A stretch of 64,000 nt of DNA from Candidatus Poribacteria bacterium (GTDB lineage Bacteria; Poribacteria; WGA-4E; PCPOR2b), in contig PYIZ01000042.1 in the NCBI GenBank assembly GCA_003635265.1, positions 23,046 to 87,045 of the forward strand. Direction: 5' to 3'. Both the position numbers and the translations under genes were made by a program. Under the pieces are notes generated by a model, which saw nothing but the letters and a program-made list of their open reading frames with translations, was not told the origin of the DNA and did no database searches. Below are positions 1-9,187 of the stretch, piece after piece. Numbering within the stretch: the stretch's first letter is position 1; each line of letters starts with the position of its first letter.

Positions 1-32
1 GCGCAGCTAACTTGCCGCTGGAGCTTCCTGCT

Positions 33-920
33 ATGAACAACACCCAATCCGCCTTCGATGGCGAATTCCTAAAAAAGCTGGAATACCTCTACATCGTATC
101 CAAGAAGATCTTTGCGGGACGAATCAAGGCAGAGCGACGCAGCACACGGCGCGGCGTCAGTGTGGAGTTTGCTGATTACCGTAACTACACCGCCGGGGAC
201 GACTTCCGCTATATCGACTGGAACGCCTTTGCCCGTTTGGACGAGCTGCTGCTGAAACTTTATGAGGAACGGGAAGACCTGCACATCTACTTTCTTGTCG
301 ATGCCAGTCAGTCGATGACCTACGGCGAACCGCAGAAGTTGCTCTACGCCAAGCGCGTGGCTGCGGCACTCGCCTATATCAGCCTGTCCAACTTAGACCG
401 TGTCAGCATCACGGCTTTCACAGATCAAGATCTGAATCGGTTGCCGACTGAGCGTGGGAAGGGAAAAATCTTCACACTGCTCGATTTTCTGGATCGGATT
501 GACGGTACTGGTGAAACCCATCTAGCAAACGCGTTCCGCAATTTTGTGCATACAACGAAACGGCGTGGCTTGATTGTACTGATCTCCGATCTGTTTGATC
601 CGCGCGGGTTCACAGATGGACTCAATGTGTTGCAGTTTCAGAAGCATGACCTATTTGTGGTGCACATTATTGACGAAAAAGAAGCCGATCCCAACTTGCG
701 CGGCGATTACCATCTCGTCGATGTTGAGACGGATCAGCTCCGTCCAGTGACCATCAATGAAAATCACCTCAAACGCTACAAGGCGTTGTTTCAGCAGTAT
801 TGCGATGACCTCAGCCGGTACTGCGTTCAGCGCGAAATCGGTTTCATTCGCACAAGCACCCAACTTCCATTCGATGAACTGATCCTGCGCATCTTTCGGA
901 TGGGTGGGTTCGTGTCTTAA
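33..920 (+). CDS. DUF58 domain protein with VWA-like fold
   Basis: A 295-residue DUF58 protein. The conserved DUF58 core is visible near residues 56-80 (FRYIDWNAFARLDELLLKLY), followed by a von Willebrand A-like segment with a metal-site motif D90-x-S92-x-S94. I chose the ATG at 33 because GGAG at 20-23 sits nine bases upstream; an in-frame TTG at 12 lacks this. No signal peptide is seen, so it is probably cytoplasmic and works with the membrane VWA proteins that follow 9 bp and 1 bp apart. In many bacteria MoxR ATPase, DUF58 and BatA-type genes form an operon for envelope-complex assembly or stress tolerance. A TAA at 8-10 may end an upstream MoxR gene. The exact function is unknown. Confidence 0.9.
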   Translation: MNNTQSAFDGEFLKKLEYLYIVSKKIFAGRIKAERRSTRRGVSVEFADYRNYTAGDDFRYIDWNAFARLDELLLKLYEEREDLHIYFLVDASQSMTYGEPQKLLYAKRVAAALAYISLSNLDRVSITAFTDQDLNRLPTERGKGKIFTLLDFLDRIDGTGETHLANAFRNFVHTTKRRGLIVLISDLFDPRGFTDGLNVLQFQKHDLFVVHIIDEKEADPNLRGDYHLVDVETDQLRPVTINENHLKRYKALFQQYCDDLSRYCVQREIGFIRTSTQLPFDELILRIFRMGGFVS

Positions 921-929
921 CGGTGCGCC

Positions 930-2804
930 ATGAACTTCCTATCGCCAACCGCATTTCTGCTATTCGGTCTCGCGGCACCCATTGTGGCACTCTATATCCT
1001 CAAATTACGTCGTCGCCGCGAACCGGTGTCCACCCTGCTGTTTTGGGAACAGATCTTCAGAGAGAAGCAGACGACCTCTCTGTTTCAAAAACTGAAGCAT
1101 CTGTTGTCGCTTCTGCTGCAGCTGCTATTCCTTGCGCTTTTAGTCCTTGCACTTGCCCGACCGCAGTTTGCCTTCATGACCAAATCGGCACGCCAGATTA
1201 TCCTGATTATCGATCATTCGGCGAGCATGAATGTCTTCGACGACACGGTTTCTCGTTTGGAATCAGCCAAGCAGGAGGCATTGCGCATGGTGGATAACCT
1301 CCGCTTTATTGACGAAATGATGGTGATTAGCTGCCACACCCAACCCGTAATTCATAGCCCGTTCACCAATCATCAGAAATCGCTACGCGGTGCGATTGAG
1401 TCGATTGTTTCCACAGATGTTAAGACAGACCTCCAGCCGGGGTTGGCAGTCGCCTATTCTGTAGCGCAGACCAAACCCAACCCGGAGATTGTAATCCTTA
1501 GTGATTTTCATCAAATTCCTGACACATTGCTTGAACAGCAGGAGAGTCCTGATGCCCAACTTTCAGACATGAAGGTGCGCCTTATGTCGGTCAATCTTGG
1601 CGACGAGGGGAATGTCGGCATCACACAGTTTCGGGTACGAAAAAGTCTGGTCAACGCCTTTGATTATCAGACCTTGTTGACGGTCATCAATGCTTCGGTT
1701 GAGGAGAAGTCGTTCAATGTCGAGCTTTATCTCAACGACGCACTGCTTGATGTCCGTCCCTACACCCTCGCGCCCGGTGAAAGTAAATCGGAACTCTTTA
1801 CCAATTTCACGATGGAAGGGGGCAGACTAAAGGCTATGTTAGATGTAGAAGATGCGCTGTCTACCGATAACGTTGCTTACGCTGCGCTGCCAAAACGTGA
1901 ACAGATCCCTGTCTTGCTAGTCACCCCGGACAACCCATTTCTCGAAAATGCGCTCGCTATTGATGAAAAATTGGATCTGACCGTCGTTACCCCGGACCAG
2001 TATGATCCCGATGCGGGCGGGTATAACGTTACTATTTTTGACCGCTATAACCCGCCGACACTCGACGATGGCAATTACATGTTCATCTATCCACCCAAGG
2101 AGGGTGCTGTCTGGCAGATTGGCGAATCGTTGGAGACTCCAATTATTACAGAATGGGAGCGCGACCACCCGATTTTACGCCACGTTCATCTAGATAATGT
2201 CCAGATAACCGAAGCGTATCAGGTCCAAGTCCCGGCTACGGCGAATGTGCTTGTCCGTTCATTTGAAGATCCATTGCTGATTGTTGAGGAAAATCAGAAT
2301 CGAAGAATCGTTTTTATCGGCATTGATACCCTTAAATCCGACCTACCCTTGCGGATTGCTTTTCCGCTGATCGTTGCGAATACGATTCAGTGGTTTCAGG
2401 GAGAATCGGAGATCGAAGAATATCACCTCCAGACGGGAGAGGTGCTGAAAAAGCGGCTCGACGAAGCCGCTGCAATTGAAAGCGTAACAATCGTGGGACC
2501 GGTGGGTGAGTCGTGGGAGATTCCTGTTGAAAAGGGTGAACTACTCTTTGATGAGACTTCAGTGGTGGGGTTTTATGAGCTAAAAATCGGTGATCGTGAA
2601 GAGGTCTGGGCGGTCAATTTGACCGATGTGGCAGAATCGCAGATCCACGCAGCTGATAGAGTGGCGGATCTATTGGAGGAAGAAGAGGTTGTATTAGGAG
2701 GGTCTGCGCTATTGCATTATCCACCGTGGATTTATCTGGTTCTGCTCGCGGTTCTATTAAGTGCTGTCGAATGGTTTCTCTATCAACGGAGGCGAATTGA
2801 CTGA
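930..2804 (+). CDS. BatA-type membrane protein with VWA domain
   Basis: A 624-residue membrane protein. The N-terminus has the BatA-type double anchor (hydrophobic segments at about 5-25 and 58-77, with LKLRRRREP between them). A VWA domain follows with an intact metal site D95-x-S97-x-S99. A long middle region resembles a beta-sandwich plus a GATase-like fold, and a last membrane segment lies at about 595-617 before a basic tail. Most of the chain would face the periplasm. It starts 9 bp after the DUF58 gene and its TGA is one base before the next start, so the three are one operon. The family is linked to MoxR chaperones; substrate unknown. Confidence 0.88.
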   Translation: MNFLSPTAFLLFGLAAPIVALYILKLRRRREPVSTLLFWEQIFREKQTTSLFQKLKHLLSLLLQLLFLALLVLALARPQFAFMTKSARQIILIIDHSASMNVFDDTVSRLESAKQEALRMVDNLRFIDEMMVISCHTQPVIHSPFTNHQKSLRGAIESIVSTDVKTDLQPGLAVAYSVAQTKPNPEIVILSDFHQIPDTLLEQQESPDAQLSDMKVRLMSVNLGDEGNVGITQFRVRKSLVNAFDYQTLLTVINASVEEKSFNVELYLNDALLDVRPYTLAPGESKSELFTNFTMEGGRLKAMLDVEDALSTDNVAYAALPKREQIPVLLVTPDNPFLENALAIDEKLDLTVVTPDQYDPDAGGYNVTIFDRYNPPTLDDGNYMFIYPPKEGAVWQIGESLETPIITEWERDHPILRHVHLDNVQITEAYQVQVPATANVLVRSFEDPLLIVEENQNRRIVFIGIDTLKSDLPLRIAFPLIVANTIQWFQGESEIEEYHLQTGEVLKKRLDEAAAIESVTIVGPVGESWEIPVEKGELLFDETSVVGFYELKIGDREEVWAVNLTDVAESQIHAADRVADLLEEEEVVLGGSALLHYPPWIYLVLLAVLLSAVEWFLYQRRRID

Positions 2805-2805
2805 T

Positions 2806-5391
2806 ATGGAAATTGCGCGTCCTCTTACACTGCTGCTACTTTTACTGATCCCGTTCCTCTATTATGGTCATCGCCGGAGTCTCGTCGATCTATCGCTGCC
2901 TCAACGCATTGTCAGTCTGATTCTACGAGCCCTCATTATCGTCTTACTCATTTGCAGCCTTGCTGGGATTCAATATCTAACGTCCGGCGGAAAATTGGCG
3001 GTGATTTTCCTTGCGGACATTTCTGATAGTATCTCGGAGGAGGGGTTAAAGGAGACGCAGCGTTATATTGATAAAGCGATGGATAGCCGAAGTGACCAAC
3101 AAGTTGGTATGATGGCTTTTACTGGGGAGACCCAAGTGATTCGTGATTTTCAATCGAAATCCGATGAGGCGTTAGATCTCACTGAAATCAAGGGGTATTG
3201 GGTTGATGAAAATGAAAAAGCAGGGGCTGCCACAAACATCGCCCAAGCGATTGAGACGGCGTGGGGTATTTTTCCCGCAGATGCCAACAAACGTATTGTT
3301 CTTATCAGCGACGGCGTTGAGACGCGCGGTGATGCGCTGCGTGCCGGGTTGCGCGGGAAAACCTTTGGGGTACAGATCGATACCGTGCCCATCTACCCTA
3401 GCGATGCCCCTGAAGTCATGATTGAGCGGATTGATGCACCGATGCAGGTCAAACAGGGAGAGCCGTTTCATCTAGAGGTCTTTGTCCACAGCAATCGTGC
3501 GGATCTCGCCGAGGTACGACTGCATAAAAATAAGTTTGAGGGGGCGAAACAGACGGTTCGGCTAGAGGTGGGCGAAAATCGGATTCGCTTCTCTCAGACC
3601 GCGACCGAGAGCGGTATGATGACCTACGATGCGATTTGTGCGGCAACCCAGGACACCCGTTACGACAATAACCACGCACTCGGTATTGTTGTCGCTTCGG
3701 GCAAGCCGAAGGTGCTCCTAATTGATGAGAACGAGTCACAGGCTCGCTATCTGACGCGTGTCCTTGAGGACGCAGAGATTCAGGTGAATGTTCGGAACGG
3801 CTTGGGTGTTCCCAGCGAATTATCCGACCTCCAAAACTATGATCTGGTCATCTTCAGCGATGTTCCCGCCAATCGCCTGAATCAGAAGCAGATGGAACTG
3901 ATTCGCACCTACGTCCAAGACCTCGGAGGCGGATTCATGATGCTGGGGAGCGAAAATAGCTTTGGTCTTGGCGGTTACTACAAGACGCCAATCGAGGAGA
4001 TTCTACCTGTCCGCACGGATACGGAGAAAAAGAAGGAAACGCCGAGTATTGCGATAGTGCTGGTTATTGATAAATCAGGAAGCATGGAAGGGATAAAGGT
4101 TGAACTGGCGAAAGAAGCGGCACGTGCAACGGTCGAGCTACTTGGCAGACGCGATAAAATTGGCGTTATCGCCTTTGACGGGTCGCCACACTGGATTGCG
4201 GAAGTACAAACCGCCGCTGATAACTTTTACATCTCCGATCAGATTGGGTCAATCAGTGCGGGCGGCGGGACAAATCTTTATCCTGCACTTCAGCAGGCGT
4301 ATCTTGCCTTGATTGAAACAACTGCGAAACTCAAACATGTCATTGTTCTGAGCGATGGTCATTCACAGCAGGGCGATTGGTACGGTATCGTCAATTCGAT
4401 GCGTACCGAGCGGATGACCGTTTCCACCGTTGGCATCGGTAGCGGTGCCGACATGAATCTACTATCTAACATCGCCAACTGGGGCGGAGGCAGAGAGTAC
4501 TTCACGCAGGATCCTTATAACATCCCGCAGATTTTTGCTAAAGAAACTGTCACCGCCTCCAAATCTGCTATCATTGATGAGCCGTTCATCCCGCAGGTTA
4601 TTAAGTTCACACAGGTCTTGCAGGGGATCGACCTTGAACTCGCACCATTTCTGCTTGGCTATATTTCGACGCAACCGAGGCAGACCGCTGAAATCTTTCT
4701 CGTCTCTGATCGCGGCGACCCGTTGCTAGCAAGCTGGCAGTACGGGTTGGGTAGATCCGCTGCCTTTACCTCGGATGCCAAAGCACGGTGGGCTGCAGAT
4801 TGGTTGGAATGGGCGGGCTTCGGCAAGTTTTGGACGCAGCTGGTACGCGACACGATGCGCAAATCAACGGTTAGCAACTTTCAGGCTCGCATTGAACAGG
4901 AGAAAGGTACCGCGCATCTCACTATTGATGCCCTGAACGAGACTGGGGATTTTCTGAACAACCTCGAAAGCGATATCTCCCTGATTCCGCCGAACCTGAA
5001 AAAGAAGCAACTCGACATCACGCAGATGGCGCCGGGCAAATATGAGATCGATTTTCCTGTTGACGAGATGGGTGCGTATTTTGTCAACATCATGCAGAAA
5101 CAACACGGCAAATCGGTCAATACACAGGTCACCGGCACCGTTGTTTCCTATCCCGATGAATATCTCGTTCATCGCGCCAACGAAACCCTCCTGAAGCAGC
5201 TTGCATCTACCTCCGGTGGGAAGTTTACACCCTCACCACAAGACGCGCTTCGTGCACCGGAGCAGCCGGTTGTTCGCCGCATTCATCTATGGCGACCGCT
5301 ACTTATCATCGCTGCGTTTCTGCTTCTAGCTGACATCGCATTACGCCGCATCGATTTGATAAGAGAAAGACGGGCAAATAGAACCGTTTAA
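2806..5391 (+). CDS. Membrane protein with two VWA domains and a GATase-like domain
   Basis: An 861-residue protein. Two membrane segments (about 5-20 and 37-57) lead into a first VWA domain with D71-x-S73-x-S75. A GATase-1-like segment follows at about 305-410 (KVLLIDENESQ ... GGGFMMLGSENSFGLGGY). A second VWA domain has D422-x-S424-x-S426, then comes a beta-rich region and a C-terminal membrane helix at about 835-853. An in-frame start at 2761 inside the previous gene is possible, but the ATG at 2806 has GGAGGCG at 2789-2795 and begins right after the upstream stop. It is the last gene of the DUF58/BatA operon. Two intact metal sites in one chain suggest protein-protein recognition outside the membrane; partner unknown. 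Confidence 0.88.
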   Translation: MEIARPLTLLLLLLIPFLYYGHRRSLVDLSLPQRIVSLILRALIIVLLICSLAGIQYLTSGGKLAVIFLADISDSISEEGLKETQRYIDKAMDSRSDQQVGMMAFTGETQVIRDFQSKSDEALDLTEIKGYWVDENEKAGAATNIAQAIETAWGIFPADANKRIVLISDGVETRGDALRAGLRGKTFGVQIDTVPIYPSDAPEVMIERIDAPMQVKQGEPFHLEVFVHSNRADLAEVRLHKNKFEGAKQTVRLEVGENRIRFSQTATESGMMTYDAICAATQDTRYDNNHALGIVVASGKPKVLLIDENESQARYLTRVLEDAEIQVNVRNGLGVPSELSDLQNYDLVIFSDVPANRLNQKQMELIRTYVQDLGGGFMMLGSENSFGLGGYYKTPIEEILPVRTDTEKKKETPSIAIVLVIDKSGSMEGIKVELAKEAARATVELLGRRDKIGVIAFDGSPHWIAEVQTAADNFYISDQIGSISAGGGTNLYPALQQAYLALIETTAKLKHVIVLSDGHSQQGDWYGIVNSMRTERMTVSTVGIGSGADMNLLSNIANWGGGREYFTQDPYNIPQIFAKETVTASKSAIIDEPFIPQVIKFTQVLQGIDLELAPFLLGYISTQPRQTAEIFLVSDRGDPLLASWQYGLGRSAAFTSDAKARWAADWLEWAGFGKFWTQLVRDTMRKSTVSNFQARIEQEKGTAHLTIDALNETGDFLNNLESDISLIPPNLKKKQLDITQMAPGKYEIDFPVDEMGAYFVNIMQKQHGKSVNTQVTGTVVSYPDEYLVHRANETLLKQLASTSGGKFTPSPQDALRAPEQPVVRRIHLWRPLLIIAAFLLLADIALRRIDLIRERRANRTV

Positions 5392-5456
5392 CGAGAAATT
5401 GTGCGTTTTGGAAACAACCAACAACATCAGGACTTGGGTCCAATTGGTTAATTTTG

Positions 5457-5485
5457 TTGATTTCCAAAGTTTTTTGTGATACAAT
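5457..5485 (+). promoter_or_regulatory. Candidate sigma-70 promoter for the TPR-TlpA pair
   Basis: TTGATT at 5457-5462 and TACAAT at 5480-5485 are separated by 17 bases. The start would fall near 5492, giving a leader of about 395 bases before the gene at 5887. Inferred from motif match only. Confidence 0.5.
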
Positions 5486-5500
5486 TAAAATGTCTTTCTT

Positions 5501-5735
5501 GTGGGAGAGTTCGGCACCGTCGCCAGACGGTGTCTCCCACATCCTACCGAACAGGATATGAAAGACGGAAGGACAATCCCGCGTATATTAACGCAAGTTG
5601 TTACCTAAAGAACTTACGGAATCGTGAGTTCTGAGCGACCTTGTATTCTATTTATCAGGGCTGCTGGGTTGTAATTGCTATATGCTGTTGCCCCGTTGGG
5701 GCTTTAAGATTTGCTAGGTAAATCTGATGATTTAC
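5501..5735 (+). promoter_or_regulatory. Hairpin-rich 5' leader
   Basis: This fills most of the 495-base gap 5392-5886. Four hairpins can be read. At 5501-5540, GTGGGAGA pairs with TCTCCCAC, and inside it CACCGTC pairs with GACGGTG around GCCA. At 5610-5631, GAACTTACG pairs with CGTGAGTTC. At 5690-5702, GCCCC-GTT-GGGGC is followed by TTT. At 5718-5735, GTAAATC-TGAT-GATTTAC. With a promoter at 5457-5485 they would lie in the transcript leader. No known riboswitch class is recognised, and parts may be dispersed genomic repeats. Confidence 0.4.
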
Positions 5736-5886
5736 ACGCGCTTACCTTGAGGAGTAGGTGTATTCGTTTTTCTATACATCTGTCGTGCTGGTGAAGCGGA
5801 GACTCGGAATATTATGTGGTTGATGTATTGCCCTGTATCTCTACATTCCAAGATCTTCTTGTGAGCAGCTGAAAGGAGACAAACAG

Positions 5887-7452
5887 ATGTCGAACGATAA
5901 TCGTCAAGAGGATTTGGCAACGCAGATTAGAGAACTCCATCGGTCCGGTGAATTTGATAAGGCTTTAGAGATTAGTGAACATGCACTAGAATCCAATCCA
6001 GTAGACTTGAAGGCTTGTGATTCCCGATGGAGACTGATAGGCGAAATGTTTCCAGAAGAAGAGGCAAACAAAAGGGTTCGTCCTGAAATTGAATCTGTCC
6101 TCGGAACACACCCGGAAACCCCAGAGGTATTGGAAGCTGCCTACTCGGGATATAGATGCCTTCCCGATGGCGCAAAGAATGTTCCAATGGAACTACTTGA
6201 TAAAATGCTGCAATTCCCCGGAACCAAAGTTTATCAGAGTGCATTGTTCGGGTTAGCTGCACGGAGCCAAGATGTACGTCAAAAGTGGCACTATCATCAG
6301 CGCTTCATTGATGAGTGTACCGCTTCAGATGTCCCAGGACTATCTTGGTATTTATTAGCGTATGAAAAAATGCTCTGGCTAGTTGAGGAAGATCGCTCAC
6401 TGGCGAGTGATGACTCACTTGATGAGCTTATCGACCGATTCTTAAAAGCCCATCTTTCCTACTGTCAAGATACACGGCAGTGGTTCGGCTGGGGTTATAC
6501 TGAAGCGGTTAAATGGCGACTCAAGTTCAACGTCCGATTGGACAAAGCGTTGGAAATTTTAGAACGTGCTGAAATCAGATTAGGGGAAGAAGAGGAACAG
6601 GAATGGCTTATTAGACTCGACGGATCTGTAGAGGAAGCGCACAAGGACATCGCGCGCTTGCGCGGTGAAATCCACCTACAGCAGGAACGGTGGCGAGAAT
6701 CGCATGACGCACTTGCAGCAAACGCACCGGATTTTTTGGGATCCCTATCGGATAGGTTTGACGAAAGTGCCATAAATTACCTCTACATGTTGGGACGGTC
6801 AGCAGAAGGAATAGAGGAATGGGATGAGGCGAGGCACTACTATGCCGATGCCCACTTTGCATCTACGTCTCACGCCGAAGCCCGGGCAGGCTTGGAACGT
6901 GTCTATCATCAGATGCAGCGAGAGGCTACCGATACGTTTGAGGCATTCCTCAAAGACACCGAAGCGGAGTACCGAATTCGAGAAGATGCCGATCGCGAAA
7001 AAATCCGTCAGGAGTTTATTGTTAACAGGCTTAATAAGAAAGCAACCGACTTTCGTTTAGAGACTTTAGAGGGAGAGATATACACGCTATCGGCAATGCG
7101 TGGAAAGGTTGTTCTACTTGATGTTGGGGCTTCGTGGTGTGGACCCTGCATCCAGGTAATGCCTGAAGTCAAAATTGCCTACGAACGATTCAGCAATGAT
7201 GATGTAGTTATCTGGGGAGTCAATAGTGGTGAAGCCCCTCAACAGGTGCGGAAATTTCTAGATGAACATCAGCTGCCATGGCCCATTTTGCTTGACCCGC
7301 ATCGGGAGGTGAGAAAAGCCTATCAGATTAAAGCAATACCATTTTTTATTCTGATTGATAAAGCTGGTAATTGGCAATATAGTTTTATCGGCTCAAATCT
7401 CATAGATGGTCAGCCATTAATTTGGCTGGTTGAAGCACTCCTAGCAGATTGA
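5887..7452 (+). CDS. TPR-like protein with C-terminal TlpA-type thioredoxin domain (copy 1)
   Basis: A 521-residue protein. An alpha-helical TPR-like region (about 1-370) carries repeated helix pairs such as GEFDKALEISEHALESNP. A TlpA/AhpC-TSA-type thioredoxin domain follows from about 390, with the redox motif W417-C-G-P-C421 and the cis-proline segment KAIPFFILIDK. There is no signal peptide or anchor, so it is probably cytoplasmic, unlike typical TlpA. GAAAGGAG precedes the ATG by nine bases. The next gene is a close paralogue whose upstream leader is also copied. Role inferred: a thiol-disulfide reductase with a protein-binding TPR arm; substrate unknown. Confidence 0.85.
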   Translation: MSNDNRQEDLATQIRELHRSGEFDKALEISEHALESNPVDLKACDSRWRLIGEMFPEEEANKRVRPEIESVLGTHPETPEVLEAAYSGYRCLPDGAKNVPMELLDKMLQFPGTKVYQSALFGLAARSQDVRQKWHYHQRFIDECTASDVPGLSWYLLAYEKMLWLVEEDRSLASDDSLDELIDRFLKAHLSYCQDTRQWFGWGYTEAVKWRLKFNVRLDKALEILERAEIRLGEEEEQEWLIRLDGSVEEAHKDIARLRGEIHLQQERWRESHDALAANAPDFLGSLSDRFDESAINYLYMLGRSAEGIEEWDEARHYYADAHFASTSHAEARAGLERVYHQMQREATDTFEAFLKDTEAEYRIREDADREKIRQEFIVNRLNKKATDFRLETLEGEIYTLSAMRGKVVLLDVGASWCGPCIQVMPEVKIAYERFSNDDVVIWGVNSGEAPQQVRKFLDEHQLPWPILLDPHREVRKAYQIKAIPFFILIDKAGNWQYSFIGSNLIDGQPLIWLVEALLAD

Positions 7453-7583
7453 AGGCGCAAAAGATATACGTTCAGAACAATAGGTTGAATTTTAAGCCCA
7501 AATCGGAATATTGACGATTCATGTATTGCTTTATATGTCTACATTCCAAGAACTTCCTACGATCCCTGAAAGGAGGGGGGCAA

Positions 7584-9161
7584 ATGTTAGATAATAATCA
7601 TCAACAGGATTTGGCAACGCAGATTGAAAACTATCATCGGTCTGGTGAATTTGATAAGGCTTTAGAAATCAGTGAACGTGCACTAAAATCCAATCCGGTG
7701 GATTTGAAAGCTTGTAGCTCCCGATGGGAACTGATAGGCGAAATGTTTCCAGAGGAGGGGGCAAACGAAAGGGTTCGCCCTGAAATTGAATCGGTCTTGA
7801 GGGCACAGCCAGAGAATCCTGAAGTGTTATGGACTGCCTACTGGGGATATATGCACCTCCCCGGTCACGCAAAGAATGTCCCAGACAACTTGTTTAAGAA
7901 AATGTTGCAATACCCTAGAACCAAAATTTATCAGGCTGCATTGTTAGGTTTAGCCGAACGGAGCCAAGAGGCATCTCAAAAGTGGCACTATTACCAGCGT
8001 ATCATTGATGAGTGTACCGCCTCAGATTTCCCAAGCTCATCATGGTATTTCGGAGCACATGAAGACATACTGTGGTTAGCTGAGGAAGACCGCTCACTGG
8101 CAAGCGACGGCTTCCTTGATGAACTTATTGACCGATTGTTAAAAGCCCATCTTTCCTATTGTCAGGAGATACAGCAGTGGCTCGGCTGGGCTTATACGAA
8201 AGCGGCTAAATGGCGGCTCAAGTTCAACATCCGATTGGACAAAGCATTAGAAATTTTAGACCGTGCTGAAATCAGATTAGGGGAGGAAGAGGAACAGGAG
8301 TGGCTTGTTAGGTTCGTCGAATCTGTATCTGTAGAGGAAGCGCACAAGGACATCGCGCGTTTGCGCGGTGAAATCCATCTCCGGCAGGAACGGTGGAGAG
8401 AATCTTATGAGGAACTTGTAGCAAACGCGCCGGACCTTTTAGAATCGTTATGGGCAAGATTCAAAGAGGATACTATACATTACCTCTGGATGTTGGGACG
8501 GTCAGCAGAAGGAATAGAGGAATGGGAAAAGGCGAAACGCTACTATGCCGATGCCCATTTTGTACCTACCCCTCATGCCGAAGCCCGGGCGGGATTGGAA
8601 CGTGTCTATCATCAGATAGGGCAAAGGAAAACCGCTGATACGTTTGAAGCTTTTCTCAAGGACACCGAAGCTAAATACCGGATTAGAGAAAGCACTGATC
8701 GTGAAAAAATCCAGCAGAGACTTATCACGAACAGGTTTAATAAGAAAGCGACGGACTTTCGCTTAGAGACTTTAGAGGGTGAGACACACACACTATCGGC
8801 GATGCGTGGAAAGGTTGTTCTGCTGGATGTTGGTGCTTCATGGTGTGGTCCATGCCACATGGCGATTCCGGAGGTCAAAATCGTCTACGAACGATTCCGC
8901 GAAATCGATGATGTGATCATCTGGGGAATCAATAGTGGTGAAGCGCCTCACCAAGTGCGGGAGTTTTTGGATACCCATCAGCCGCCATGGCCCATGTTGC
9001 TTGACCCGCATCGGGAGGTGGGCAAGGCTTATCAGATTAAAGCAATACCGTTTTTTATTTTGATTGATAAAGCGGGAAATTGGCAATATAGTTTTGAGGG
9101 TTCACATCTCATAGACGGCCAACCATTAATTTGGATGATTGAAGCACTCCTAGCGGATTGA
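7584..9161 (+). CDS. TPR-like protein with C-terminal TlpA-type thioredoxin domain (copy 2)
   Basis: A 525-residue paralogue of the preceding gene, similar along its whole length. It has a TPR-like helical arm, then a thioredoxin domain with W420-C-G-P-C424 and the same KAIPFFILIDK cis-proline region. I placed the start at the ATG at 7584, preceded by AAAGGAGGGGGG, and not at an in-frame ATG at 7521. The region before it (7520-7580) repeats the leader of copy 1: ATGTATTGC and CTACATTCCAAGA appear in both. The duplication therefore carried upstream sequence with it. The residue after the second Cys differs (His instead of Ile), which could shift redox potential. Confidence 0.85.
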   Translation: MLDNNHQQDLATQIENYHRSGEFDKALEISERALKSNPVDLKACSSRWELIGEMFPEEGANERVRPEIESVLRAQPENPEVLWTAYWGYMHLPGHAKNVPDNLFKKMLQYPRTKIYQAALLGLAERSQEASQKWHYYQRIIDECTASDFPSSSWYFGAHEDILWLAEEDRSLASDGFLDELIDRLLKAHLSYCQEIQQWLGWAYTKAAKWRLKFNIRLDKALEILDRAEIRLGEEEEQEWLVRFVESVSVEEAHKDIARLRGEIHLRQERWRESYEELVANAPDLLESLWARFKEDTIHYLWMLGRSAEGIEEWEKAKRYYADAHFVPTPHAEARAGLERVYHQIGQRKTADTFEAFLKDTEAKYRIRESTDREKIQQRLITNRFNKKATDFRLETLEGETHTLSAMRGKVVLLDVGASWCGPCHMAIPEVKIVYERFREIDDVIIWGINSGEAPHQVREFLDTHQPPWPMLLDPHREVGKAYQIKAIPFFILIDKAGNWQYSFEGSHLIDGQPLIWMIEALLAD

Positions 9162-9187
9162 AGGCACAAGAATAGAGGATAGATGCT

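Noticed and set aside
2761..2805. Upstream start for the double-VWA gene
   Set aside because: It lies inside the previous gene; the ATG at 2806 has a good ribosome site and follows the stop directly.
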